Below, piece by piece: positions 1-7,965 of a DNA stretch of 64,000 nt. The stretch is from an uncultured Oscillospiraceae bacterium. Lineage in GTDB: Bacteria; Bacillota; Clostridia; Oscillospirales; Oscillospiraceae. The stretch lies in NCBI GenBank assembly GCA_934552825.1, contig CAKTEQ010000001.1, positions 1-64,000 of the forward strand, written 5' to 3'. The first letter of the stretch is position 1; every line of letters begins with the position of its first letter. A model generated the notes under the pieces. It was not told where the DNA came from, did not search any database, and saw only the letters and a program-made list of their open reading frames with translations. The position numbers and the translations under genes are program-made.

Positions 1-183
1 CTGTCCATCCGCAAAGCAGCGGATGCCATGCAGCAGAACCGCGGCGTGATCGAGCGGCGGCAGGCCGCACTCTATCGAGCGTTTGGCCAGCTTTTGCAGC
101 AGCGGGACGAGGCAGACGGTGTCTGTCGGCTGATGCAGAAAACTGAATACGATCAAAGGGATATAGAGGATTTGCTCGAATAA
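1..183 (+). CDS. C-terminal fragment of an unidentified mobile-element protein
   Basis: An open frame enters from the left edge and stops with TAA at 181-183; 60 residues are visible. The fragment is hydrophilic, rich in Gln/Arg/Glu (for example RQAALYRAFGQLLQQRDEA) and ends in IEDLLE, compatible with a helical C-terminal tail. I do not recognise the family. Its position just upstream of a repeat-rich region and of mobC/repA-like genes suggests it belongs to the same integrated element. A recombinase or relaxase tail is possible but nothing in the visible part proves it. Confidence 0.5.
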   Translation: MSIRKAADAMQQNRGVIERRQAALYRAFGQLLQQRDEADGVCRLMQKTEYDQRDIEDLLE

Positions 184-236
184 TTGATGCAAAATCAAAG
201 CGCTTGTCGTAGTGACAGGCGCTTCTTTTTTGCCCT

Positions 237-690
237 TGTTATGACAAAAGCGTGACAGACCGCATCATTTTGTCCGTTGGAAAGTAGAAAGGGCAATTTG
301 AAGCAGAACGCAAGGCTTGTCTTTACGTCCTCGAAACTTTTTTGAGAAATCTGGGACAAAACCGGTCTCTGATTCACTTAGCTAAGTAGAGGGAGGATCA
401 GGGGTAAAAGAAGTTTTTTTGAAAGAGGGTGCCAAGTTTTTGAGGAAAAATGTCCGTTGTAAAGTGAGAGAGAAACGTCTGTGAGACAAAATCGTGACGC
501 TCTGATTTATTCTGTCCGTTGAATAGTGAAAGGACATTTGGGAGCAAAAGCGCAGACCTCGCTCCTTCGACCTAAAAAAATTTTTCGGACAAAACCGGAA
601 AATGTGTCCGTTGGTTATATAGAGGGGAAAACATTTTTCTCTCGACCCCTGTTTTTCTCTCGAAAATTGTCCGTTGTAAAGTGAAAGGCA
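237..690. repeat. Five TGTCCGTTG direct repeats within a 0.57-kb gene-free region
   Basis: The 184-751 interval holds no credible gene. TGTCCGTTG occurs at 271, 451, 513, 605 and 668, in most cases followed by a purine-rich tail such as AAAGTGAAAGG. A second motif, GGACAAAACCGG, occurs at 354-365 and 587-598, and the blocks around 237-325 and 485-565 are imperfect copies of each other. Ordered direct repeats on the repA side of a mobile element could be iterons, a transfer origin or binding sites for the element's own regulator; the sequence does not decide between these. Confidence 0.7.
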
Positions 691-751
691 AACAGCTTCG
701 CTTCCAAACCGCCCTTCAAACAAAGTTTTCAAAATTGAAAGGAGAACCACT

Positions 752-1012
752 ATGATCACTTACTACAACCACCCCCACATGACCGCTGTACCCACCCGCC
801 TCCTGCTGGATACGAACCTCTCCGCAGAAGCCAAGCTCACCGGCGCGCTCTTGTACACCTTCGAAGACGGCGGTCTGAGTGCACAGGAACTTGTAAATGT
901 TCTGCGCCTCCCGCCTGAAAAAGTTGCTCCGGTTTTTGCTGAACTCACCGGCAACGGCTATCTGGAAATCCTGGAAGAAAACGGTGCCTTCGGGCTGCAC
1001 CTGAAGGGGTGA
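752..1012 (+). CDS. Small hypothetical protein, possible winged-helix
   Basis: An 86-residue protein starts at ATG 752 behind GAAAGGAGA (737-745). The sequence has alternating helix-like segments (SAEAKLTGALLYTF, SAQELVNVLRLPPEKVAPVFAELTGNGYLEI) ending in a short beta-like stretch, a pattern typical of a small winged-helix fold in which a helix-turn-helix precedes a 'gyl' wing. No family is recognised with certainty. It ends 5 bases before mobC and is likely co-transcribed with it, so a role in control or accessory function of the mobile element is a reasonable inference. Confidence 0.6.
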   Translation: MITYYNHPHMTAVPTRLLLDTNLSAEAKLTGALLYTFEDGGLSAQELVNVLRLPPEKVAPVFAELTGNGYLEILEENGAFGLHLKG

Positions 1013-1017
1013 TTCTC

Positions 1018-1347
1018 ATGCCAGACCGCACGCGACCCATCCGCAAGGAAATCTGCCTGAATGAGCAGGAATTGAGCGTAGTTCGCCACAAGATGAATCA
1101 ACTCGGCACCCGCAACTTCGGCGCGTATGCCCGGAAAATGCTGATCGACGGCTACATCATCAAGGTGGATTACACCGAGCAGAAAAAGTTAGCCGCTGCC
1201 GTCAGCCGTGCCGCCTCGAACATCAACCAGATTTGCCGACGCATCAACAGCACCGGTCACGTTTACGAAGATGACGTTGCCGAACTGAAAGCGCGGCAGG
1301 CCGAAATCTGGGAGCTGTTGAAAATACGGCAAAAGGATGAGCTTTGA
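1018..1347 (+). CDS. mobC: MobC-type relaxosome accessory protein
   Basis: A 109-residue protein from ATG 1018, preceded by AAGGGG at 1004-1009. A GTG at 1009 is also in frame but overlaps the ribosome-binding site. The sequence matches clostridial mobilization (MobC) proteins: a basic N-terminus, a ribbon-helix-helix-like region ending in ARKMLIDGYII, and the block SRAASNINQICRRIN followed by a helical tail. MobC proteins help a relaxase open the transfer origin. No relaxase follows: the next 230 bases are non-coding and the next gene is repA-like, so the mobilization module looks incomplete here unless the relaxase lies left of the window. Confidence 0.8.
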   Translation: MPDRTRPIRKEICLNEQELSVVRHKMNQLGTRNFGAYARKMLIDGYIIKVDYTEQKKLAAAVSRAASNINQICRRINSTGHVYEDDVAELKARQAEIWELLKIRQKDEL

Positions 1348-1580
1348 CCACAACGGGGTTTTCCATGTGTGGGTTTTCCGTCACCGGTTTTTCAGACGGT
1401 GGAGAGGCTGACGCCCCGGAGCGTACCGCAGGCGGATTTCAGGACGACGGTTTTTGTTCCGTTCATCGGAGCTGAAATTCATCCTCTAACTAATAAGAAA
1501 TAAATCAAGATACAAGAGAATCAATCTATCAATCAATCAACACAAAAATGGATGGATTGATGGATGGGACAGGAGGTCAG
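1348..1580. other. Gene-free stretch between mobC and the repA-like gene
   Basis: No gene is seen. The first part is G/T-rich with short inverted stretches around 1380-1400; the second part (1490-1550) is A/T-rich with repeated TCAATCAATC. A relaxase gene usually follows mobC, so this could be a deletion scar or hold a transfer origin; neither is proven. Confidence 0.4.
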
Positions 1581-1967
1581 ATGAAAACTTTTTGCAAGCT
1601 CACGGCGCAGAGCCCGGCGGCGTCCTATGTGCCGCTTCCGAGGTTCCTTCTCCAAGACGAAGCCCTGCGGGACATCAGCAACGACGCAAAGGTGCTCTAC
1701 GCGCTGCTGTTGGACAGAGCCAGCATCTCCCGGCAGAACGGCTATGTCGAGCCGGACGGTACCATCCGCCTCTACTTCACCTTGGAGCAGGCTCAGGTCA
1801 AGCTCCACCGCAGCCGTCAAAGCGCCACGCGAATCTTCCGGGAATTGGAGTACAGCGGCTTGATTATCCGAAAAAAGCAGGGCTTGGGCAAGCCCGCCCT
1901 CATCACGCTGAACTACCCGGCGGACGCAAAGCTCATCGCAAAGGAGGGCGAAGATGCACAAGCTTGA
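1581..1967 (+). CDS. RepA_N-type replication initiator, N-terminal domain only
   Basis: A 128-residue protein starting at ATG 1581 directly after AGGAGG (1571-1576); an in-frame ATG at 1548 lacks such a site. The sequence FCKLTAQSPAASYVPLPRF, DISNDAKVLYALLLDRA and the winged-helix block with RQSATRIFRELEYSGLIIRKKQG are characteristic of the N-terminal domain of replication initiator A proteins of Firmicutes plasmids and conjugative elements. Full-length relatives continue with a C-terminal domain roughly as long again, which is missing here. It overlaps the next gene by 14 bases, indicating translational coupling. It may act in replication of an excised circle or as a DNA-binding regulator. 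Confidence 0.75.
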   Translation: MKTFCKLTAQSPAASYVPLPRFLLQDEALRDISNDAKVLYALLLDRASISRQNGYVEPDGTIRLYFTLEQAQVKLHRSRQSATRIFRELEYSGLIIRKKQGLGKPALITLNYPADAKLIAKEGEDAQA

Positions 1968-2355
1968 CCCCATCGAGCGGCTGCCGGACAGCTCGCTCTT
2001 CCGCCTGACGCCGGGGCAGCTCCGCAGCGTGCGCGGTCTTGCAAAGCGCTGCTGCAACTTCTTGGATGGCGACTGCCTGCTGCTGGACGGTGTCTGCCCG
2101 CAGTACATCTCCCGCAGTCTGCTTTGTCGCTGGTTTCGCCGCGCCGTGCTGCCCCAGCAACCCAAGCTGGAACAGGCCATTCTCAGCCCGAAAAAACTCC
2201 GCCGCTGCGAAGTCTGCGGCAAGGGCATCCTCGCCCGCTCCGGCAGGACAAAATACTGCACTTCCTGTGCCAAGGACATCCACCGTCAGCAGAAAGCAAA
2301 ATCCGCCCGCAGACGGCGGTCTGGTGTAGACAATTCAGGGTCAAAAACCCCTTGA
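1954..2355 (+). CDS. Cys-rich VLP-domain protein
   Basis: A 133-residue protein whose start overlaps the end of the repA-like gene. Two features stand out: an N-terminal block with paired cysteines (RCCNFLDGDCLLLDGVCP) leading to CRWFRRAVLP, which is the signature of the Cys-rich VLP family found in clostridial integrative elements, and a C-terminal C-x2-C...C-x2-C zinc-ribbon-like segment (CEVCGKGI, CTSCAKDI) followed by a very basic tail. A nucleic-acid-binding or zinc-binding role is likely; the precise function of the family is not established. It is a good marker that this region is a mobile element. Confidence 0.75.
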   Translation: MHKLDPIERLPDSSLFRLTPGQLRSVRGLAKRCCNFLDGDCLLLDGVCPQYISRSLLCRWFRRAVLPQQPKLEQAILSPKKLRRCEVCGKGILARSGRTKYCTSCAKDIHRQQKAKSARRRRSGVDNSGSKTP

Positions 2356-2497
2356 ATTGCAAGCCTTCCCGCACCGCCAAAGCCGCGCGGCAATACGATT
2401 TCCCTCGCAGCCCTGAAATTGAATTCTATTTGTCTACATAGCAGCCGGAACACACGCATAGATTGAAGCAGCAAACGCTCTGGAAAGGAGGGCAGCT

Positions 2498-2674
2498 ATG
2501 GAAGTATTTCTGATCTTCCCGAAATTAAAGCAGGCGCAGCAGGAGCTTGGGCAAGAGCTGGCGAAGTTCCAGTCCCAGCAGGCGCTGAAATCCATCCAAA
2601 AGCTGCCCTGTTCCACGGAGCAGAAGCTGGAACTGGTAGACGCCGCAGTAAAGCACCTGAAGGGGCAGAAATGA
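2498..2674 (+). CDS. Small helical hypothetical protein
   Basis: A 58-residue ORF beginning at ATG 2498 behind GGAAAGGAGG (2482-2491). The product is almost entirely alpha-helical in character (KQAQQELGQELAKFQSQQALKSI then a second helix ending VKHLKGQK) with one cysteine. It is followed 8 bases later by a strong terminator hairpin, so it is the last gene of the plus-strand element operon. No family recognised; the size and position are typical of small accessory proteins of integrative elements. Confidence 0.6.
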   Translation: MEVFLIFPKLKQAQQELGQELAKFQSQQALKSIQKLPCSTEQKLELVDAAVKHLKGQK

Positions 2675-2681
2675 TACATAC

Positions 2682-2727
2682 GCAAAACGGGCAGACCGGC
2701 ATTCAATAGCCGGTCTGCTCGTTTTGC
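2682..2727. terminator. Bidirectional terminator between converging element genes
   Basis: An almost perfect 19-base inverted repeat (arms 2682-2700 and 2709-2727) with A-rich and T-rich edges, placed between the 58-residue ORF and the minus-strand HTH gene. Confidence 0.85.
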
Positions 2728-2732
2728 TATAA

Positions 2733-3356
2733 TTACGCCTGCTTGAAATACTTCTCCCATGTGGATTTGAAAATCTGCTTGCGGTTTTGCTCCCAATGCT
2801 TGAGATTTCCAAGGCTGACGCCCAGCTTGTCCGCATATTGTTTTTGCGTCAGCCCCAGTTTCGTTCGGATTGCCTTGATCTGGTTGCCCTGACCATTCCT
2901 CAGAAATAGATTATAGTCATCCAGAAGCATATCGACCGGCACTTCAAAAAGCTGCGCGATTTTCTCCATGTGCTCCGGCGGATAGAGGTCCTTGCCGTAT
3001 TCTTCGTAGTGGACATAGGTGCTCCGGTCTATCCCGGCGTAGTCTGCAACGTCTCTCTGCCGCAGTCCTTTCTGGTAGCGAAGCCAGCGCAGCTTGTCCG
3101 CTGTTTCGGTGATTTCCGAGAAGTCCGAGAACTGCAAATTGAACTTTTCCGCGTCCTGAAACTTGTGCGGCAGCACTACCGGAAACTGAAGAATCTGGAG
3201 CGGGGCTACTTTTACTGCACCCGATACATTGGAAATCAGAATATAGCAGCGGACTCCCACTCTCGCCAGTAGGCGCCATTTTGCCTCAAAAGACACCCGT
3301 TCCGCCACCTCAACCGCCGTTTGTTCCGTTGCGATAGTATAGCATTTTCTATACAC
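2733..3356 (-). CDS. Double helix-turn-helix (XRE) regulator at the element end
   Basis: The frame encodes two XRE-type HTH domains in its C-terminal half: [25 protein letters not shown]...[12 protein letters not shown] and [22 protein letters not shown]...[10 protein letters not shown]. The N-terminal 90 residues look unlike a protein domain, and the only far-upstream start (GTG at 3356) lies inside sigK sequence across the attachment site, so the true start is uncertain. It may be an internal GTG or the 5' end may be decayed. Sitting next to the attachment site, it could be the element's repressor or an excision regulator. Family-level confidence is high; functional assignment is inference. 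Confidence 0.65.
   Translation of the reverse strand: MYRKCYTIATEQTAVEVAERVSFEAKWRLLARVGVRCYILISNVSGAVKVAPLQILQFPVVLPHKFQDAEKFNLQFSDFSEITETADKLRWLRYQKGLRQRDVADYAGIDRSTYVHYEEYGKDLYPPEHMEKIAQLFEVPVDMLLDDYNLFLRNGQGNQIKAIRTKLGLTQKQYADKLGVSLGNLKHWEQNRKQIFKSTWEKYFKQA
3337..3354 (-). other. Putative attachment site of the sigK-interrupting element
   Basis: On the minus strand the sequence reads GTATAG-AAAATG-CTATAC, a perfect 6-base inverted repeat around a 6-base centre. The left half still encodes sigK codons (Cys-Ile-Glu-Asn); after AATG the homology to sigma-K ends abruptly. In skin-type elements the crossover is also in the AATGA of this Cys-Ile-Glu-Asn-Glu-Ile segment, so this is very probably the att junction. 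Confidence 0.7.
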
Positions 3357-3676
3357 TTTGAAGCATAGGTCGCGAGACGCACACCCTTATTGGGCTTATA
3401 TGAGGATATTCCCTTTATGAGCCCGATAGTCCCGATAGATATCAGGTCTTCCTGGTCACTCTTAGGCGAATAGTATTTCTTAATTATATGGGCAACGAGG
3501 CGCATATTCCGCTCCACGAGTATGTTCCTCGCCTCCATATCTCCCGCCGCGTATTTTCCCAGATATTCCCTCTCCTCTTTTGCTGAGAGGGGCTTTGGGA
3601 ACGAGCCCTGTCCCTGTGCCAGATGCAGACTGCAAAACATGCCGTTTAGTATGAGAAGCGTGCAGATAGAAAGCAT
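3344..3676 (-). pseudogene. sigK: sigK 5' part, interrupted (sporulation sigma-K)
   Basis: Codons 1-111 encode the N-terminal part of the late mother-cell sigma factor: a hydrophobic pro-sequence-like start, [14 protein letters not shown], the region-2 core [34 protein letters not shown] and [12 protein letters not shown]. Homology stops at Asn111 and the frame runs 35 meaningless residues into the mobile element before stopping near 3236. Region 4 must lie beyond the element's other end, left of the window. This is the same place at which skin elements split sigK in Bacillus and Clostridioides; a functional gene would need excision during sporulation. Start ATG 3676 follows AAAAGGGGAG. The gene is therefore conditionally silent rather than simply dead. 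Confidence 0.85.
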
Positions 3677-4094
3677 TTATATCTCCCCTTTTACCTGTTT
3701 CTCCACTATTCTATTACGCGACGGCAAGTACACATTCCACTTCCCTCTGCCCGCTCACCTGAGCGCAGAAAAGAAGCCTGGACACATGACTATACCTAAA
3801 CTCCTTGTACATAGTATTATTTACTAGAGTTCTTTAAGAACTTGAGGTACACGGTCGATGAGCAACCGGTAGCGCCTTGCGGTGTCAGCATTTCTGCCGC
3901 ATTACTTTCTGTCGATAAGCTCATTTGGTTCATAGGTTATGGGGATGCCGTACAGATCGAATTGTTCAATAGTAAGATCTATATAGTGCCACTCCACTCT
4001 GTTGAAATAATGTGTACCTCCGCCGTCTACCCTTATCTGGCGGACAGATCTGCCAAATATATTTACTTGTTTTTCCTTATCCAACAGCACACAA
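3677..4094. other. Gene-free region between sigK and the thiolase operon
   Basis: No well-supported gene is visible. A small palindrome AGTTCTT-T-AAGAACT lies at 3828-3842. Open frames on both strands between 3842 and 4114 have no ribosome-binding site; the minus-strand one would start inside the terminator at 4095-4129, so neither is called. Confidence 0.5.
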
Positions 4095-4129
4095 AACACC
4101 CCCTGTACGTTTAACGTACAGGGGGTGTT
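4095..4129 (-). terminator. Terminator of the nine-gene catabolic operon
   Basis: A perfect palindrome with 17-base arms around position 4112, followed on the minus strand by TTTTG. It lies 24 bases past the thiolase stop codon. Confidence 0.85.
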
Positions 4130-4153
4130 TGAACTTCTGTCTAACAGGAGCGA

Positions 4154-5320
4154 TTACAGCATCTCGATGACGCCGGCTGCGCCCATGCCGCCGCCGATGC
4201 ACATTGTTACAAGACCGTACTTGCCGCCGATCTCCTGCAGGCGGTCGATGACCTTGCCCACCAGGATAGCACCTGTGCAGCCCAGAGGATGGCCCAGAGC
4301 TGTTGCGCCGCCGTAGGGATTGACCTTAGCCATATCCATCTTCAGCTCGCGGATGCAGGGGATGGACTGGGCAACGAAAGCTTCGTTGATCTCGATTGTG
4401 TCCATATCGTCCATCTTCAGGCCTGCGCGCTCAAGAGCCTTAGGAGCCGCATAGATGGGGCCGAGACCCATGTACTCAGCATTGCAGCCTGCAACTGCAA
4501 AGTTCTTCAGTCTTGCGATGGGCTTAATTCCCTTCTCAGCTGCCTTCTCTGCAGACATGAGGACGACGTATGCAACGCAGTCGTCTGTCTGAGAAGATGT
4601 AGCGGCTGTAACGATACCGTCAGCCTTGAAGCAGGGCTTCATCTCGCCCAGTGTCTCGACTGTGGAGTTAGCACGGATGCCCTGATCCTGGTCGAAGATC
4701 TGCTTGTTGCCCTCAGCGTCAACATACTCAACGGGAATGATGGAGGGAGCCAGCTTGCCTGCTGCCTGAGCTGCTGCTGCCTTCTTGTGGGACTCGACTG
4801 CAAAAGCGTCCAGCTCTTCACGTGTCAGGTTGTACTTCTCAGCAACGTTCTCAGCTGTCAGCCCCATCGCCATGTAAGCGCCGGGATAGTTGTCGTTCAG
4901 CCACTGATCCTGCCACTCGGGGAGGTGCTCACCGCCGCGGAATGTATCTGTCATGTCCTCGATACCGCCGGCTACCATAACGTCGCCCTGGCCGCAAGCG
5001 ATAGCGTTTGCAGCTGTTGCGATGGACTGCAGACCGGAAGAGCAGAAACGGTTGATTGTCATGCCGCAGACGCTGTCGGGCAGCTCAGCGCGGTTGACGA
5101 TCAGTCTTGCGATGTTCAGAGCTGTCTGCTCTCTGGGGAATGCGCAGCCCATGATAACATCCTCGATCTCCTCAGCCTTCAGCTGAGGAACTCTTGCCAG
5201 AACGCCCTTCAGAACCTGTGCGCCGTACTCGATGGGGTGCATTGTTGCGAGGGGGCCCTTACGTGTCTTGCTCACTGCGCTGCGGCCGTAAGCAACGATT
5301 ACTACGTCTCTCATTTCCAT
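4154..5320 (-). CDS. Thiolase (acetyl-CoA C-acyltransferase)
   Basis: A 388-residue thiolase of usual length. The acyl-accepting Cys93 lies in RFCSSGLQS, the conserved NEAF is at 312-315, His344 is in GHPLGCTGA and Cys374 in CIGGGMG. The GHPLGCTG form is typical of degradative (FadA-like) thiolases, whereas biosynthetic ones usually read GHPIGASG, so cleavage of 3-ketoacyl-CoA into acetyl-CoA is the likely direction. It is the last gene of the operon, 37 bases after the 3-hydroxyacyl-CoA dehydrogenase, and is followed by a strong terminator. The start ATG 5320 follows AGGAG; an ATG two codons later is also possible. Chain-length preference cannot be read from the sequence. Confidence 0.92.
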   Translation of the reverse strand: MEMRDVVIVAYGRSAVSKTRKGPLATMHPIEYGAQVLKGVLARVPQLKAEEIEDVIMGCAFPREQTALNIARLIVNRAELPDSVCGMTINRFCSSGLQSIATAANAIACGQGDVMVAGGIEDMTDTFRGGEHLPEWQDQWLNDNYPGAYMAMGLTAENVAEKYNLTREELDAFAVESHKKAAAAQAAGKLAPSIIPVEYVDAEGNKQIFDQDQGIRANSTVETLGEMKPCFKADGIVTAATSSQTDDCVAYVVLMSAEKAAEKGIKPIARLKNFAVAGCNAEYMGLGPIYAAPKALERAGLKMDDMDTIEINEAFVAQSIPCIRELKMDMAKVNPYGGATALGHPLGCTGAILVGKVIDRLQEIGGKYGLVTMCIGGGMGAAGVIEML

Positions 5321-5357
5321 GATAGTATTTCTCCTATTATATATTTTTTAAGTTGGA

Positions 5358-6212
5358 TTACTTCTTGTATACGTGCCAGCCTTCGCCTGTCTTCTGACCG
5401 TACTTGCCCTCAGCGACCAGCTCCTTGACGGAAGCGGGTGTATCCCATGTTGTGATGGGCAGGGACTCCAGTGTGTCGCAGACGTGGGGGAATGTGTCCA
5501 GACCGGACATATCCATCATCTCGAAGGGCCCCATGGGGTGGTTCAGACCCAGCTTGATAGCTGTGTCGATATCGTCGACTGTTGCGACGCCGCACTCATA
5601 GCAGTGAACAGCCTCCAGCATGAAAGCGAACAGGCAGCGGTTTACGATGAAGCCCGGAGTATCTGTCTTGACTTCAACAGCGACCTTGCCGATACCGGCA
5701 GCCAGAGCCTTAACAGCAGCGACTGTCTCGTCGGATGTCTTGTCGCCCTTGATGACCTCGACCAGCTTCATAGCTGTAACAGGCATGAAGAAGTGCATAC
5801 CAGCGCAGCGCTCGGGGTTCTTGCAGCCTTCCATGATCTTGGAAACGGACATGGAGGATGTGTTTGTGCACAGCAGAGCGTCGGGCTTGCAGATCTCGCC
5901 CAGAGTCTTGAATGTATCATACTTGAGGTCAAAAATCTCGGGAACAGCTTCGATAACTGCGTCGCAGTCCTTCACGCCTTCCAGCTCAACACATGTTGTG
6001 ATGTTAGCCAGTGTAGCTTCAACGGACTCCTGAGTAGCCTTACCCTGAGCAACTCTCTTCTCCATGCTCTTGCGCATCTTTGCCAGAGCGTTGTCACAGA
6101 ATTCCTGCTTGATATCGCGCAGAACTACCTTGTAGCCCTTAGAAGCTGCGACCTGAGCGATGCCGGAACCCATCTGACCAGCACCAAGAACGCCAATTGT
6201 CTTGATTTCCAT
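5358..6212 (-). CDS. hbd: 3-hydroxybutyryl-CoA dehydrogenase
   Basis: A 284-residue NAD(P)-dependent dehydrogenase of the short clostridial Hbd type. The Rossmann motif GAGQMGSGIAQ is at 10-20, TNTSS at 116-120, and the catalytic dyad His140 (GMHFFMPV) and Glu152 is intact; NHPMGPFEMMD marks the C-terminal helical domain. It oxidises 3-hydroxybutyryl-CoA to acetoacetyl-CoA or the reverse. Start ATG 6212 has GTAGGAGGA upstream. Located between an SDR gene and the thiolase, it supplies the substrate of the latter. No crotonase gene is present nearby, so the route from the dehydratase product to 3-hydroxyacyl-CoA must rely on an enzyme encoded elsewhere. Confidence 0.93.
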   Translation of the reverse strand: MEIKTIGVLGAGQMGSGIAQVAASKGYKVVLRDIKQEFCDNALAKMRKSMEKRVAQGKATQESVEATLANITTCVELEGVKDCDAVIEAVPEIFDLKYDTFKTLGEICKPDALLCTNTSSMSVSKIMEGCKNPERCAGMHFFMPVTAMKLVEVIKGDKTSDETVAAVKALAAGIGKVAVEVKTDTPGFIVNRCLFAFMLEAVHCYECGVATVDDIDTAIKLGLNHPMGPFEMMDMSGLDTFPHVCDTLESLPITTWDTPASVKELVAEGKYGQKTGEGWHVYKK

Positions 6213-6267
6213 TGTGTTTTCCTCCTACATTTTAATGTAATTAAAAACTATTTAATAAAACCCATTT

Positions 6268-7071
6268 TTAATATGTGTACGGATTGCACGTCTGAAATCC
6301 TCCGTCAACCGACAGGTGGATCCCCGTGACGAAACGGCAGCTGTCCGACGCGAGGAACGCGACAGGACCTGCTATCTCCCACTCGGTGCCAAACCGCCCC
6401 ATTGGGTAATATTTCAGCAGTTCTTTCCTAACCTCCGGCAGCGCCAGCATATCTCTATTGATATCTGTCTCCACATTGCCGGGGCAAATGGCATTTACCG
6501 TGATGCCATACTTCGCCAGCTCACCTGCCAGCGATTTTGTGAACGCGAGAATTCCAGCTTTCGTAGCTGAGTAGTGCGCCAGACCACGCATGCCCACCTT
6601 ACCGGAAATCGACGCGATATTGATTATCTTACCGCCGCCGTTTTCCTTCATGGACTCCACAACAGCCTGACTGCAATAGTACGTGCCGTTGAGATTAGTC
6701 TCCACAGCCCTGTTCCACTGCTCATCCGGCAGTTCTTCGAACGGTGTGGGCGTTCCAGAATACCCAGCGTTGTTCACCAAGATATCCACTTTACCGTACT
6801 CTTCCAGAGCCTTCGCGATCAAATTCTCCGCGTCCGCTCTGGAGCTCACGTCCGCCGTTACCGTAAGTGCGCTGCCGCCGTGGGATTTGATTATCCCCAC
6901 AGTCTCGTCGCACTGCTCTTTGGAGCGGCTGCTGCATACGACATTTGCGCCATAATGGGCAAGTGTGAGGGCTATTGCGCGCCCGATGCCGCGTCCCGCG
7001 CCGGTGACTACCGCGGTCTTGCCGGCAAAATCCAGAGTGGGCATTCGGAGTTCGGAATATGTTATAGCCAT
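6268..7071 (-). CDS. SDR-family oxidoreductase (copy D)
   Basis: A 267-residue classical short-chain dehydrogenase. TGAGRGIG (24-31) binds the nucleotide, NNAG is at 100-103, and Ser154, Tyr167 and Lys171 form the catalytic triad; the C-terminus ends with SVDGGF. Start ATG 7071 is chosen because it follows AAGGAGGGAGGAG, whereas the longer frame would begin inside the preceding gene. It is most similar in layout to FabG/gluconate-5-dehydrogenase-like enzymes, and the substrate cannot be predicted. It is one of four non-identical SDRs in this operon, which suggests several carbonyl/hydroxyl steps on one substrate or a family of related substrates. Confidence 0.88.
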   Translation of the reverse strand: MAITYSELRMPTLDFAGKTAVVTGAGRGIGRAIALTLAHYGANVVCSSRSKEQCDETVGIIKSHGGSALTVTADVSSRADAENLIAKALEEYGKVDILVNNAGYSGTPTPFEELPDEQWNRAVETNLNGTYYCSQAVVESMKENGGGKIINIASISGKVGMRGLAHYSATKAGILAFTKSLAGELAKYGITVNAICPGNVETDINRDMLALPEVRKELLKYYPMGRFGTEWEIAGPVAFLASDSCRFVTGIHLSVDGGFQTCNPYTY

Positions 7072-7084
7072 TGCTCCTCCCTCC

Positions 7085-7900
7085 TTACACAGGGCTGACA
7101 CTCATGCCGCCGTCAATGACGACCGCTGTGCCTGTCATATAGGACGCCATGTCCGACGCCAGAAACACCGCAGTGTTCCCGATGTCAGAGGGTTCGCCGA
7201 TGATGTGCATTGCGCACATGCTCTCCAGTTCTTCCCTTATCCCGGGGTCCTGAGCTGCCCATCTGATTATTTCGGTGAGAATGAACCCGGGGCAGATCGC
7301 GTTCACGCGGATATTATACTTGCCCAGTTCATATGCGAGGTATCTCGTCAGCGCCAGCACGCCGCCCTTGGCGGAGCCGTATATGCCGTGCTGTCCCTTG
7401 CCGTCCAGTCCGGAGATGGAAGCGATATTGATTATGCTCCCGCCTTCGCCCTGGTCTATCATGACCTTCGCCGCCCGGCGGCTGAGCATATAGACGCCGC
7501 GGAGATTGATTTTGTGGACAGTATCCCACTCTTCCTCCGTTGTGTCAACAAGGTCCTTGACGGGGCCTCCGATACCCGCGTTATTCACAAGTACGTCGAT
7601 GCGTCCGAAACGCTCCAGCGTCTTTGCTATGAGATTTTCTACATCCTCCTGCTTGCCGGAGTCTGCCTGAAGTCCGAGGCATTCTCGCCCCAGCTCCTCC
7701 ATCTCACACTGAACTCTGTCGCAGTCGGTTTGCTTACGGCTCGTTACAACTACCTTCGCCCCACAGTACGCAAAAGCGTGCGCCGCCGCATAGCCGATCC
7801 CTGTAGTTGCGCCCGTTACGATGACTACCTTCCCGCTCATATCGAACGACGGGAATGGATTACCGTTTCTATTCACGATCTCCCCCCAGTTCATTTTCAC
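7085..7900 (-). CDS. SDR-family oxidoreductase (copy C)
   Basis: A short-chain dehydrogenase of up to 271 residues with TGATTGIG in the nucleotide-binding site, NNAG, NIASISG, the Y-x3-K pair in YGSAKGG and a VIDGGMS tail. The start is uncertain: GTG 7900 has no clear ribosome-binding site, while ATG 7894 and GTG 7876 are alternatives. The 65 bases upstream contain a stable hairpin (7906-7941). The following SDR starts 13 bases after its stop, so the two are probably translated from the same message. It differs clearly from the other three SDRs, so this is an old paralogue rather than a recent duplicate. Confidence 0.85.
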   Translation of the reverse strand: MKMNWGEIVNRNGNPFPSFDMSGKVVIVTGATTGIGYAAAHAFAYCGAKVVVTSRKQTDCDRVQCEMEELGRECLGLQADSGKQEDVENLIAKTLERFGRIDVLVNNAGIGGPVKDLVDTTEEEWDTVHKINLRGVYMLSRRAAKVMIDQGEGGSIINIASISGLDGKGQHGIYGSAKGGVLALTRYLAYELGKYNIRVNAICPGFILTEIIRWAAQDPGIREELESMCAMHIIGEPSDIGNTAVFLASDMASYMTGTAVVIDGGMSVSPV

Positions 7901-7905
7901 CGCTG

Positions 7906-7941
7906 CCGGGGACGCTGGGCTTGCCCACCCCGTGTCCCCGG
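7906..7941 (-). other. Stable intra-operon hairpin
   Basis: Arms CCGGGGAC (7906-7913) and GTCCCCGG (7934-7941) enclose a smaller inner stem TGGGC-TT-GCCCA. There is no T-run, so it is more likely an mRNA-stability or processing element than a terminator. Confidence 0.6.
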
Positions 7942-7965
7942 TTCGTGCTCTGTGTTATGGCTGAA

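Noticed and set aside
3842..4114. Small frames on both strands between sigK and the thiolase operon
   Set aside because: No ribosome-binding site; the minus-strand frame would start with GTG inside the terminator palindrome.
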